Source: Pohlia nutans
Taxonomy: Eukaryota > Streptophyta > Bryopsida > Bryales > Mniaceae
Reading direction: 5' to 3'
Assembly (NCBI GenBank): GCA_022496805.1
Contig: CM040103.1
Location: forward strand, 10,558,001 to 10,622,000
DNA length: 64,000 nt
In this document: positions 1 to 11,000 of the stretch, one piece after another
Numbering within the stretch: the first letter of the stretch is position 1
Layout: each line of letters opens with the position of its first letter
The notes under the pieces: model-generated
Databases searched by the model: none
The model's input: the letters and a program-made list of their open reading frames with translations, nothing else
What the model was told of the DNA's origin: nothing
Position numbers and translations under genes: made by a program

Positions 1-60
1 CACAAAGTTCTAGCTCGTCCACGTCCAAAAACCTTGAATTGAAAGGCAAAAAAAATTGCA

Positions 61-165
61 ACCCGTCCCAAAACCGGTGATTTTAAAATCAACCCGTCCA
101 TGGAAAGGTTGAAAAAAAAATAACCCGTCCCAAAAACCGGTTGCAAATTGAAAATACCCGTCCCG
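61..165. repeat. Short iterated motif, left cluster
   Basis: The motif AACCCGTCC(C), often followed by AAAACCGG, occurs about four times here. The same motif returns in the same orientation at 866-925. The two clusters flank the hAT transposase relic at 293-562, so they may be subterminal repeats of that element. The terminal ends are not identifiable because the window begins here. Confidence 0.5.
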
Positions 166-292
166 TAATGTTTAGAAAATTAAAAAATTAAAAAAAAAAT
201 CCAAAGTTTCGAAGAGGAACAAGATCGGTGTCGAGGTGAGTGCTTGGAGATGGTGGAAACCATGAGGGAAATGATCCCAAACAAGTTTTTAT

Positions 293-562
293 TTGAAGCT
301 TGGGAGTTTGCAGGTACCACTCCAGAGTGGTCTATCAATTGGCCTGGTTTGGGTGATTCCTGTGAGCACTGCAATATGTGAGAGGGGTTTTTCTAAACAA
401 AACCTCATCAAAAGTCATCTACGTACTAGCTTGAAGTTGGAGACTTTAGATGCTTTGATGCGCATTTCATGTGCAAATATTCCAGTTGAATACATCAATT
501 GGAATGCAGTGATGTTTGTTTGGAGAAACATGAAGGATAGGAGAATTCGTCCACTTGTTTGA
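293..562 (+). pseudogene. hAT transposase C-terminal (hATC dimerisation) fragment
   Basis: This 89-residue frame matches the C-terminal dimerisation region of hAT transposases. The visible signature is a PVSTA segment followed by ERGFS, then IKSHLRTSL and a LDALMRIS-like block, the usual order in plant and animal hAT proteins. The sequence upstream (about 201-292) is open in another frame and could be more of the same protein after a frameshift. The catalytic DDE region is absent, so only the 3' end of a transposase remains. The frame begins at a TTG with no real start, and ends at a TGA shortly after the hATC core. The element is flanked by the iterated AACCCGTCC motif clusters. It is a relic and cannot be autonomous. 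Confidence 0.72.
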
Positions 563-865
563 AGGGTAAGTTCTTTTAAAAAAATATTTTTTTGAACATG
601 CTTATATAAAATATTAATTATTCAATTTCTAAGTGCACCTTCAATTATAATCTTTGACATTGTGTTACAAAGGTTCTAAATATTGTAGTTGATGAATCAT
701 TGTGTGCATGTGAATCGAGCTCTTGAAGATTGGTATTTTGATTAGGTATTAGCGGTTTGACTCCATTATGCTTACATTCACATGTCATATATGACATAAT
801 GTAATTGATATTTGCACCATTTATTTTTTTGGGAAATTTTACATAAAAATAAAATAAAATTTTAG

Positions 866-925
866 AACCCGTCCAAAGTGAATTTAACCCGTCCAAAAAC
901 CGGTTCATTTTTTCAGAACCCATCC
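866..925. repeat. Short iterated motif, right cluster
   Basis: Two clear copies of AACCCGTCC and one variant (AACCCATCC) occur here, one followed by AAAAACCGG. They match the left cluster at 61-165 in the same orientation and lie just after the hAT relic. Confidence 0.5.
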
Positions 926-949
926 ACTGGAAATGTTTTTTTTTTTCTG

Positions 950-969
950 AACATGTCCCTGGACATGTT
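950..969. repeat. Perfect 9-bp inverted repeat
   Basis: AACATGTCC and GGACATGTT are separated by CT. The structure is compact and close to the end of the hAT relic, so it may mark a terminal or subterminal site. It is too small to assign a role. Confidence 0.4.
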
Positions 970-1593
970 AGGGACCTTGTGAAAAATCACCACTGATTGG
1001 AGTTTCTGTCTATCTATCTATATGCTCTGTTTGAAATAGTATCTTATTTTGTGAAATTCTTAATGAAAAAATTAAAATTAAAAGTTAAAAAAATGTGATG
1101 CTTGAAACTTTGAATTCTCGTTTGAATTTAGTTTATAGTTGATAATAAACTCCATTATGTTGATAATATTAAACTCCATTTAGTTGATAATAAACTTCAT
1201 TATGTTAATCCAAAGGTTAAATTTTTATTTTAGTAAAAAGAGAATAGTCAAAACACATTCATTAGAAGTATTGGAGGTAGTCGTCTGACTTTGTTACAAT
1301 TTCATTTAAAATATAAAGTTTTTGATTTTATGAATTTAGATTGCAATTTAATTGTATTGTACATCAGCTTAAAATTGCTCATCACTTACCATTTTTTGAT
1401 ACAAATATTGATATGAAGTTAAATGAAAAAGATTTTATGATGCAATGAAAGTTTCACATGTAAATTTAATATATGTAAACCTGGTAAAAGAAAAATGAAC
1501 GGGTTTCAAAAAAACGTTGGTTATGCCATTTGTGTCAAAGTAGCCATTTAACATGAAAATATTTAAAATTAACATAACTTACAACACTTTGTT

Positions 1594-1712
1594 CAGATAG
1601 ATAGAAACTCTGGTTCTCTTGTGAGGCCGGCGTGAATAAAGTGTCTCTTCGTCTTGACAATGAGCCGATGCCCACCGGACAAAGGAACATTGGTACAAGA
1701 CTACTCACACTT
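1594..1712 (+). repeat. Unnamed ~120-bp dispersed repeat, copy 1
   Basis: The copy begins with AGATAGATAGAAAC, then has GAGGCCGGCGTGAATAAA, TGACAATGAGCCGATGCCCA and ends near AAGACTACTC. The same order occurs at 3359-3482 and 13219-13337. An inverted match to its first 20 bases lies at about 1003-1022, so this copy may pair with a second inverted one. No coding potential is visible. Confidence 0.65.
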
Positions 1713-1739
1713 TATTCACCATCAAAGTCTTCTCATAGT

Positions 1740-3358
1740 TTAAGCAAAATATTTTTAAATAAGAAGTTTGAAAAAATCTATTCGTGTCTACAAAAATTCG
1801 ACCTTTAGTTTACATATAAAGAAGTCTAAAAGTTACTTTTAAAATTTTGAAACATTTATATGTTATGAAATTAAAGATTTCAAAAGGTTTAAGAATTGAG
1901 AGTTTTTTCAAAATGCACAATAGTGCACAAGAAGCTCATGCCAAGAATTAAAATTGGTCCAAAGTAGTTTGCAATTGCATGAGTCCTTATTTTCAACTTG
2001 GTGACTATGTTTTTTTTGCAGAAAATGGCACCAAATAATATTGATGTGACTATTGGGTATATTATTCAATGAGTGCGTAAGTCACTCAAATCATGGGTGT
2101 TGTTGCTCGTGGTGTTGAAGAGTTGTGATGGTAACACTTAGAAGGACCACACATGCAATCGCATAATCAAACATTGTTATATGCATTATTAAGTTTTTAG
2201 TTGAGATAATGGCTTGATATGGGTACTACTTTTACGTGTCTCACATAATGTGACTTATATTTAATGTGTGCTAGAAATTCCATTTTTAACATCCTTTATT
2301 TTTTGTAATTTCTCAATGTTTTTTTTTTCCAAAAAATATCTTTCAAAAATCGCATTATTTTTGAAGGGGTACCAATATCACGTCATCACCCTTGGATTGT
2401 TGATATTATTGTTGATTTTATAAATGTGAAAGAGGGCTTTGACAACGATAAAAGGTCCAAATAAAGGTGTATTGATGTATACTTTCTATATTTGTATATA
2501 AGTGGACTACATTATGTAACTTATTCCTTTACTCCATTATAAATGTCGTTGGTGTCTAGTGCTTGTAGTAATAGGTGACTCGCATCATGTCAATATCGTA
2601 GGATTGTGGTGACTCGTGTATCACAAATCACCTAATAGGGTGCATAACTACATAATCACTGTGAGGTTATAGTACCTTAACTATCGGCATGGGTTGGGTT
2701 TTTGGCCATTGTCAAGGCCTATGTGTGTTGATGGATATGTATAGACATACAATCCAAATAATGATAATAATAATTTTAAAATAATTTTAAAAAATAAAAA
2801 TTTGCGGCTACGGGGATAGAGGGTGCAGCCAAGCTAGAACAAGGTCTTGACCTTGTGGTCGCACATCCTCCATCCTAGAGCAACAAAGCAAAGCAAAAAA
2901 GAGTAATAAAAGAAGTAAGGGACTTAATTAGGTTTGGCAAGATAGAAGTCACGTGTTGCTATTATTGCCTGACAACAATTCTCCATCACCTCCCCCAAGA
3001 ATTGATTCTTCATTTGCTTATGAATTGTTCCAGGATCAATTCGCGGGAGAGATTTGTTGCATATAGAATCAAATTATGAAATATCCTAAATGCAACTACT
3101 GGTTTTTTAAAAGAAATAGACTCGACAATTTCCAAGACATTGCAATTTATTCTTTTTGTGCAACCAAAGTTGTGGGAAAATAAACTTGGCTGAAATTTCA
3201 TGCAATTTCTACCAGATTGATACTTTAGTGCGCCTGGAAGCTTAGTGCATGATTTTATGACCGAGTGCAAAAACATGGAATTGCGTGTTTTATATTGTTT
3301 CGTCAAAAACTAAAATAAAAATTACCAACTTTATTTGTAATTTTTTTACAACTTAAGC
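1740..3358. other. AT-rich intergenic stretch, nothing recognised
   Basis: I see no coding frame, RNA gene or clear repeat boundary here. The sequence is AT-rich with short homopolymer tracts. Confidence 0.5.
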
Positions 3359-3482
3359 ATAGATAGATAGAAACACCGACCCTATTGCAAGGCCGGCCTG
3401 AATAAAGTGTCCGTTCGTAATGTCAATGACACGATGCCCACCGGGCAAAGGGACATGGGAACAATACTACTCTCCCCTTTCG
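3359..3482 (+). repeat. Unnamed ~120-bp dispersed repeat, copy 2
   Basis: This copy shares the AGATAGATAGAAAC start, the AAGGCCGGCCTGAATAAAG block, ACGATGCCCACCGGGCAAAG and a CTACTCTCCCCTTT end with copies at 1594 and 13219. It differs from them at scattered positions, so the copies are old. Confidence 0.65.
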
Positions 3483-3591
3483 AGGATGGACATTATAGAA
3501 ACCGAATCAAAGTAACAATAACAAAGGATAAAAACGAAGTAATGGTGGTTGGGTGCTAGTTTGTATAAAGGTATGTTTTAAGCTAAGTATC

Positions 3592-3845
3592 ATCACCAAG
3601 TCATGAGTTCCTTGGTTGGTTGGTGAAGGGCGTTGTATCACATTTATGTGGTCCGGGTTCGAGTCTGCTTGGGCTCGTTTGAGCAACGGTGTGATACACA
3701 CGGCTTGGTGCTGCTAGTGAGTTGTCATGGCAGGAAAGTTGTACCAACCGGCCGGCCCTACATATCTCTGAGACAAGTTGAGCTAGTTAATTGAAAAGAG
3801 TGGCTAGCAGTGGTTTTCACCACTACCCTCCCTCTTTTATTGTAC
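3592..3845 (+). repeat. Possible tRNA-derived SINE
   Basis: A box-B-like sequence (GGGTTCGAGTCTG, about 3653-3665) sits some 40 bases after a box-A-like TTGGTTGGTGAAGGG. These are the two internal RNA polymerase III promoter elements of tRNA-derived SINEs. The following ~180 bases show no coding frame. No clear tail or target duplication was found, so the ends are approximate. Confidence 0.33.
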
Positions 3846-3849
3846 TATT

Positions 3850-4700
3850 CTGTTGGTATTGGTTGATTGTTTTCTATACGTCTTTTGTGTGAAAGGATTG
3901 ATCCAGCATATTGTATGATTACAACTTAAGTACTATCAATGAGCACTCAACAAAACTCTGTGGTAGATATTGTCATTGTATTTGACTACTTATGTTTTGT
4001 ATTGAGACGTTTTTTCATCTCAGAGTATATGATATATCAGTGATGGTGCTTAGGCATTTATAATACAACTTTTACTTGGTTTTTGTCTTTACTGTTTATT
4101 CTTACTTGTTGACATAATAATTATGTTCTTTGCACAATATTTTTGTGCACAACAAGAAGAACTAAAAGTAAAAGTCTAATAGTAGAGTTCTTTGGAAAGT
4201 AAACTCAAGGCAACATGTTTGTTGTCTAGTGTTTTCTTGCTTTAAATAACAGAGATCCTCTACTGTCAAACATGAGCAACCAAACATTTGGGTTGAGGTA
4301 GCATGAGACCGATATTGGGGTACATCAAGATTCCGTTATGGGAATCCATGCGTGCATCAGAAGAGCTTCCCTTGCATTGAGAAGGTAATGTGTTCCAATC
4401 TCTTTAACAACGTAGAGCGCAATAATTGTTCTTAAGAAAGAAAAGCAAAACTTACAAATTCCACCTTTCAAGCTAAAACTTAGTTTTCTATATTTTTCCT
4501 CTTTTAGTAACGTTTCACTTAGACTTTACGAATAACTTAGATGTAATCAACATTAATTTTACAACAATATTTTAGTGCGAATCTGTACTAAATCACAACG
4601 AATCACCAATACCGAATTTAGGGTTAAGAACTTTCCAAAAAGGGAAATAAATCTAATAGCGGAATCTCTAAAATAATGAAGCAACGGCAAGAATGATAAT
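3850..4700. other. Intergenic, upstream of tRNA-Gln and GCSH
   Basis: AT-rich sequence without a supportable gene. It presumably contains the upstream region of the tRNA/GCSH locus, but I can point to no specific promoter element. Confidence 0.4.
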
Positions 4701-4707
4701 CCCCTCA

Positions 4708-4779
4708 GACTCCGTAGTCCAGCGGTTACGACTTTGGACTTTGAATCTAAAAACCCGAGTTCGAATCTCGGCGGGGCCT
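4708..4779 (+). tRNA. tRNA-Gln (anticodon UUG), slightly degenerate acceptor
   Basis: The 72-base sequence folds as a tRNA. The D arm is GTCC..GAC, the anticodon stem is TTGGA/TCTAA with loop CTTTGAA, and the anticodon is TTG, reading CAA (Gln). The T arm is CCGAG/CTCGG with loop TTCGAAT. The acceptor stem GACTCCG/CGGGGCC has one A-C mismatch at pair 2 and a U-G wobble at pair 4. Two transitions from the usual GGCCCCG would explain both, so function may be reduced. A TTTTT run follows within 12 bases. The gene ends 114 bases before the GCSH start codon on the same strand. Confidence 0.75.
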
Positions 4780-4789
4780 GTTACTCCCG

Positions 4790-4794
4790 TTTTT
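4790..4794 (+). terminator. RNA polymerase III terminator of tRNA-Gln
   Basis: A run of five T residues lies 11 bases after the tRNA discriminator base, the normal place for a polymerase III terminator. Confidence 0.55.
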
Positions 4795-4893
4795 GCCCAC
4801 CTTGACCGCGCCGCCTTCCCTTCGTCGCCCTGTTTTTTCCGATTCCACGCTGCTCATTCATTGTCGTTTTGTTTTGGCGATCCGATCGCAGCG

Positions 4894-5364
4894 ATGGCGC
4901 TCCACCTCCAGCGATCGGCCTCGGCGTTCCGGCAGACGCTGGCGCCCTTCTTCGCTCGATTCTCCACGGCCACGACGGTGCTGGACGACCTCCGCTACGC
5001 CAAGTCGCACGAGTGGGCGAAGCTGGAGGGCGACAACACGGTGGTGGTCGGCATCACGCACCACGCGCAGGAGGCGCTGGGAGACGTCGTGTACGTCGAT
5101 CTGCCCGAGGTCGGGAAGACGATCGAGGCCGGGGACTCCTTCGGGAGCGTGGAGAGTGTGAAGGCCGTGAGCGATGTGTACGCGCCCGTTTCCGGCGAGA
5201 TCGTGGAGGTGAACAGCGAGTTGACGGAGTCGCCCGGGCTCGTGAACAAAGGCCCGTTTGACGAAGGCTGGATGCTCAAGCTCAAGGTCAAGGATCCTGC
5301 TCAAGTCGAGTCGTTGCTGAATGCTGCCAGTTACAAACAGTTCATCGAAGAGGACGCGCACTGA
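4894..5364 (+). CDS. GCSH: Glycine cleavage system H protein, mitochondrial
   Basis: The 156-residue product carries the lipoyl arm that shuttles the aminomethyl group between the P, T and L proteins of glycine decarboxylase in the mitochondrial matrix. In green plants this is a photorespiratory enzyme. Residues 1 to about 24 (MALHLQRSASAFRQTL..) are rich in Arg, Ser and Ala, as in a mitochondrial presequence. The mature part runs from the RYAKSHEWA block to LLNAASYKQFI. The lipoate-accepting lysine is Lys90, in GSVESVKAVSDVY. I chose the ATG at 4894 because it begins the presequence. The same frame stays open back to 4693, but that stretch is the tRNA gene. The coding region is uninterrupted and far more GC-rich than its surroundings. 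Lack of introns could be ancestral or indicate a retrocopy, but the full-length frame and conserved active site argue for function. Confidence 0.95.
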   Translation: MALHLQRSASAFRQTLAPFFARFSTATTVLDDLRYAKSHEWAKLEGDNTVVVGITHHAQEALGDVVYVDLPEVGKTIEAGDSFGSVESVKAVSDVYAPVSGEIVEVNSELTESPGLVNKGPFDEGWMLKLKVKDPAQVESLLNAASYKQFIEEDAH

Positions 5365-5614
5365 ATTTTCTTGCTTAGGTCTCTTTTGGAAAATAACTGT
5401 ACACGTACATTTTTCTTTATTCTACTTCGGTATGGTATGGTAGCCTTGGCATGCATTCTTTGCAGAGCATTAGGTCTCTTGGTATGATAGAATTAGAAAA
5501 CCGAAGCAGAAGCATCGGACTTAGGAGGTGTATGTAATGCCGTGAGAAATGAGGTACAACGTCATGTTATGATTCGTCTCTTGCTCATCGGACTGAATGC
5601 TTGAAGGTTTTAGT

Positions 5615-5860
5615 GAGTCGTTGCTGGTTACAAACAGTTCATCTAAGAGGACACGCACTGAATTATTACTGTTACGTCCTGGAAATAATAGTCCACATAT
5701 ATTTTCTGAAATTCCTTGGCAGCCTTGGCATTCTTTGTAGGGGCAAGAAAGTGATGAGCTCAGAAGCATCGGGTTTAGGAGGTATATGTAGTAATGCCGT
5801 GAGAAATGAGAATGTCATGTTACGATTTTTGTCCTTTGAATGTTTGAAGATTTTTTTGGA
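5615..5860 (+). pseudogene. Decayed tandem duplicate of the GCSH 3' end and 3' UTR
   Basis: From GAGTCGTTGCTG at 5615 the sequence repeats the GCSH 3' end that starts at 5308. It includes TACAAACAGTTCATC, GAGGACACGCACTGAATT and later the block GCATCGGGTTTAGGAGGT ending in GCCGTGAGAAATGAG. The offset at the start is 307 bases. In the copy the GAA codon after TTCATC is TAA, and there are small deletions. It has no promoter or 5' coding part, so it is not expressed as an H protein. Confidence 0.8.
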
Positions 5861-5876
5861 GATCGACATGTTTTAA

Positions 5877-6866
5877 GGTTTTTAAAGATCCGTTTAGGGC
5901 AGGACGTTGATGGTTCCGAACCCTGCCTAACGATTGCTTCTGATCATGACCTAACAATGTGCTATGAATTGGTAGAATGGAGAGTACCTGCAGGTTCGTT
6001 CTCTGTTTCTTGGCAGGATTCCTCAGGTATTGTTTCCTGCACCGATGAATTAGGAATCGAAGTAGTGAAATTTGTATCAGTTTTCTACTTGTGCTCCATA
6101 GTCACAATGTAGCAGTAAAGATTTCTTGCTTCTTCTTTTTCATGAGAATCGTAGAATAAGTGATCTTGCACATTTCCTTAGCTCAGTCAGGCGCTGTGGA
6201 TGTCACAGAATCTTGTGCGTATTCAGTGCAGATTCTCGTCTTTGAACGGGTCTTTGCTGTTTCTTCTGATCCCAAGAATTACATCAGAATCAAGTTCATA
6301 TAACCAGGTAGTTTTTTCTAATCCAACGTTATTGAAATTCTGCATTGCTCCTCTATTAAAGGGCATGGGGATCTTGGATGCAACGGGAGACTCAGATTTT
6401 TCATGTAAAGAGTTTCGAGGAGGAGCAATTATACGTAAAAACAAATTGTTTGCAGGTATCAGGAGATGCTTTCTGTGTAGAATTGTAAGTTTCCTTACCG
6501 CTAATGGTGCAGAATCCTGTGAGAAGATGTGATAAGTTATGTGAAAGCGAAGAGTGATGCTGAAAAGCTGATGAATCTGAAAGTAATGGCAAGAGTTGCG
6601 GCTTGTATCACCCAGAACGGCCAGAAGGTGGTTCTGTCAAAGACTGGTCTAGGTTTCGGATGTGAGACTGACAGGCCGCCATTGGTGAATTTAGAGTACT
6701 CAGAGCATCTGCACCCTACCACTGAAAGTGGGAGATTCTCTGAAAACTGGATGAAAAATGCTCTGTATTTAATGTTTTGTATTTAACCTTTGAACAGCGA
6801 TCTGAGAACCACTTTATGACATTTAGAACATTATGAGACCTCCCACATAAATGGTATCTACTTTTG
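5877..6866. other. No supported gene
   Basis: Several short open frames exist (for example 6200-6532 on plus), but none shows a recognisable domain or codon pattern. The region may include distal 3' sequence of the GCSH locus. Confidence 0.35.
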
Positions 6867-6869
6867 TTA

Positions 6870-7192
6870 GAGCATCCCCACTCCTACACGCCAGAGATGA
6901 CTCGCTCAAATTATTCAATTACATTTGGAGGGCCCTAGCACTCGCACTCCCCCACCCTTGGAGGGCCCTCACAATTCAAAAGTGCACATTAGATATTCAA
7001 TAGACCAATCACAAGTAGAATGTGGGGATTTAGTCAACTAATTAATGATTTAGTCAACTGAATAGTGATTTGGAGGGCCATTTCTTGACACGCTAGGATC
7101 CAGAGCCCTGAGCCATTTTGGAAGGGCCCTGGGCACTTTTCATTTACTTCTTGACTGCAAGGGCCTTGGGAGGGCCTGCGGTGGAGCTGCTC
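6870..7192. mobile_element. Tourist-type (PIF/Harbinger-like) MITE
   Basis: The 323-bp element begins GAGCATCCCCACTCC and ends GGTGGAGCTGCTC, imperfect inverted termini. It is flanked on both sides by TTA (6867-6869 and 7193-7195), the target duplication of the PIF/Harbinger superfamily. Internally the phrase GGAGGGCC is repeated. It encodes no protein and would depend on a transposase elsewhere. Confidence 0.75.
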
Positions 7193-7641
7193 TTACCCAA
7201 TGCATACAATACTCACGATACCTCTATAATATCTGGCAATACCCTTGATATATTAAGATGATACCATGATGATATCCGCGGACATCACCTCATGAAGTTG
7301 CTACATATTTTTATCATGATGAGCATTCTCACTACATTTTAATTTAATTTTCTTTTTCTTTTCTTGTATGTTTAGCAGCCCCATTTTGGTAGAAATCTAG
7401 CTAATTTTAGCCAGTGTTGATATCATTGCTTTGAATGGCCCGAAAGTATATTCTGTATATTTATGGCTGTATAGTATATTTTGTATTTGATGGTATTTGA
7501 TCAAAATAACAATGACCAAACACTTTTCAGAACAAAGAAAAATTGATAATCGTGATAATATTTATTTATGAATATATCACAATTCGTATAGTAAACCACA
7601 ATTGAGCAATTATAAAGCTAGATACACGTTGTAGAGAGAGA

Positions 7642-7726
7642 CCCCAAGGGCTTTTTAAGGGTTAATGCGGGTGGTAGAGTCACATGATACAATCAAACTT
7701 CTTTTAACCCCTAAAAACCCGAGGGG
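7642..7726. repeat. Imperfect inverted repeat (foldback)
   Basis: The left arm at 7642-7665 (CCCCAAGGGCTTTTTAAGGG..) pairs imperfectly with the right arm at 7704-7726 (TTAACCCCTAAAAACCCGAG..), leaving a loop of about 38 bases. It could be a short foldback element. Confidence 0.45.
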
Positions 7727-7964
7727 TATTGGACAAAATATAGATGTGTTATAATATGTGCCTTTTGTATGTTTGATGAAGTTTGGTTTAATCGACAAAA
7801 TGTAGGGCATCATCTCTACAAATTATCTGTACAGTTAAACTTTCAAAAATAACTTTAGATCTGTTTTTTAATGAATCCGGTTATATACCATAATAGTATC
7901 CACAATCTGAATAGAGAGTTTTATGAAAAAAATTCACAAAAAAACCTTGGTTCTCGAAAACCAC

Positions 7965-8000
7965 CCTGGGCACTAAAGGATTAATCTATTAGTGCCCAGG
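7965..8000. repeat. Perfect 11-bp inverted repeat (hairpin)
   Basis: CCTGGGCACTA at 7965-7975 and TAGTGCCCAGG at 7990-8000 are exact reverse complements around a 14-base loop. The GC-rich stem stands out in AT-rich surroundings. There is no T tract after it, so it does not look like a terminator. Confidence 0.6.
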
Positions 8001-11000
8001 TATTATGGTTGGGTTCATTGAATTTCAATGGGTTTTCCTACTATGATTGATACTACCATAAATAGAATGTATTAAATTAGAAATAATTGTACAATTCTAT
8101 TCTCAATTGGAGTACAAACATTTTATCAAAATAAGAGAATCATCCAATGGTGCAATTGGAAGATCATAGTGTGTCTTTGAACCGTATAGTGCACACTCAA
8201 AAATGAGATTTCGGAGGGTTTGTGACTTCAAAGTTAAATAAAATTTAGGTTGATTTTTAAGATGAAAGTGAAGATCTTCAACGATAACCTACGTCAACAC
8301 CTCTTCGTTGCAATCTTTCGTGTAAAAAGTGGACTCACACACAATTATTGGGAATTTTATACGTGAGAGTGACTTATCCGTGTACGATTTAAGAAAAAAA
8401 ATTATACCTTGAAAATTAAAAGGAGTTGGTACATTGATCAAGATCAGAATACATACTCCAATGGAACATGAACGAGAGAACACAATCCAAAAAATTAAAA
8501 CAAGATAACAAACTTTCAAACACAAGGAATACTATATAGTATATGTGTTGTATTTGTAACTATTTATTGTATTTTCAAGTATTTGTAGTATTTATTGTGT
8601 TTTTCATAGGTATTTTGATAGCTGCACAACTCCAAATTGATTTTTTTTTAGAAGATACGTATTATAAATCTCCAAACCTAAATTTCAAAATTTGAACTCC
8701 AGTTCTTCGCGGATTTTCTCTTATTTACATTTTCAATAGTGCAGTGACCATAATATGGTTTGTTGAGCACTAAAGGATCAATGTTAGGCCTCTTGAGTAA
8801 GAGTTCTCTAACATTTAGACCGCTATCACAAATAACTGGAAATAGAGTGGATTTTTGAATTATAACATTTACAAAAGGAACATTAAACCATGTGAGATTA
8901 ATTAAAAATAACATTCATTCATTGAGAAGGCTGAAAATATGAAAGAATGTTGGTTTTTCAACAATTAGAATGTGTAACTAAAGCTACTTATTTTTTATAA
9001 TGCTTGCACCTCAATCTCTTCAACTTCACTTTAAAATCTAAGCCAATGCTAAATTTCAAATTTAACTTACACACCCATTTACGAGGATTATCAATCCATC
9101 TCAATACATGACAATTTATTCAAATACAATGATAGCAAGAATGTGCTCTCTCCTTAATAGAGATAAGCTTATAGTGAGTTTATGGCATATAAAGAACCAT
9201 TACCAAAAGAATGAGTGAATGACCTTGGTGCTTTCAACCTCAATATAAAGATACATAAGACATTTTGCATGTTAAAGACACCTCATTAATTAATAAAAAA
9301 AATTGGTAACAACTACCCTAAACCACGTAGACCGTGGTGGCATTTATCATCACCTATTGATCAAACCATGTGTTGATTCACCCCATTTAGTGACATCTAA
9401 CTATTGTGAAGGTGCATTAACTACTAAATGATAGAGGGGGTAAGGGCAAAACATAGATTTGTTATATAATGTTACTTTTGCAAACTTTGATGAAGATTGG
9501 TCAAAAAAAAAAGAAAAAGAGAAATGTGGCGTTTAGTAATTATCCACACATTCAAACTTTCCGAAAAAAAATTAGATACTCATTTAATGAATTTAAAAGT
9601 ATTTATCGTTGAATAATCATCAAAACTACCAATTTTATTTTTAGAATTTGAAATTTGCTATGATCGGTTAAAACTAGGCATTCTATTCTAAAATGGTCAA
9701 ATGGCAAAATTTTCACAGGAGAGATCGTCGTCACTTTTCTATAATAGTAATTTTTATAACACTAGGACAATGTTGAGGTGTTTGTCTTTGAAAAATTCTC
9801 CTCGGTAGAGTTTAGCTTGGATTGACATAATTCAAATTGGGTTGGAAACTAGATTCAATTTCCTATTTAAGATCTTTCTGATTTTTATAATTAAAAAAAA
9901 ACTCATATTGGGCAGCCCGTAAAAAACGGACAACGGCCACAAAATGATCATTTGGTCACTTAGGGGTAAACACTATGAAGAGTAGGAACATGAGAACGAT
10001 TACCCATCAATACTCTAGCCATGGTTTTTAATGTATACTTCACAAAGTATGCACACTATAACATTTAAATTATTATAACAATAAACCAAAATTTGGATGT
10101 GATGATAACTAGTGATTAACCCATGAGCGTCCTGACGTCCATATTTTGGACGTTTTTGAGGGACATTCACCTTCAAAGAGCTGTAACTTTTGCAAAACGT
10201 GTTTGATTTTTTGTTATTTTTAAAAAAATCCTCGAATGATGTATGGAATGCGTGGTAAAAATCTCATATCAATCCAAGATGAATTGAATTTTTGGTGATC
10301 ATTTGAAAGTAGGTATCTTTTTTTTTGGACAGTTATGTGAATTTTGATGGCAGCAACTTTGGGGGCTTGTATTTCCTTCATCCCAAGTTTGTTTTCAATA
10401 AAACTTGTTGGTTTGAGTTCCCTTTGAAGTCTTGTTATCATGGTAAAATTTTCATGTCAATCCATGTTGTTGTGAATGCTTGAGAGTCATTTTAGTGCAC
10501 AAGTCTAGTTTGAACACTTTTTGCTTTTTGGTTCAAATTGGTCACTTTTTGGGCTACTTTTGACAATGCGATGCCATTTTAATAGGGCACATTAATATTA
10601 TTTTTTTCATGAGGCTTTTTTGGTACCATTGTATTTATGTGATGATTTTGAACTACTTTATAGTTCAAAGTTTTTTCATTTGAGTAATTTTGAAAACAAA
10701 TTTCCCCTCTAACTATATTGCAAGGAAAATTTCAGCGTTCTTTTTTAGCACTAAAATACTACAATCTTACAATCTATATGACCAAATGACCCCAAAATTG
10801 ATCCACATGATCTACAACATGTATGTTACAAGATTGTACAGTTGAGATTTCTATAACTCACTTACATTTAAACCTATAACACATTAAAAGCAATGATCAT
10901 TTTAAGCCCAAAAAAGCTAGGGACCCTTAGGGGTTAAGGGATGAATTGAATGGAGAAGGGTATGGATGCTTTTAAACTTTAAGGTAAACCACCCTATTTG

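Noticed and set aside
4693..4893. N-terminal extension of GCSH by 67 codons
   Set aside because: The open stretch translates the tRNA-Gln gene. The ATG at 4894 begins a proper mitochondrial presequence.
6200..6532. 110-codon frame downstream of GCSH
   Set aside because: No domain, biased composition or splice context. Frames of this length are expected by chance here.
9938..9973. Another copy of the TA-flanked MITE
   Set aside because: Only the terminal CACTTAGGGGT matches. The body sequence and opposite terminus are absent.
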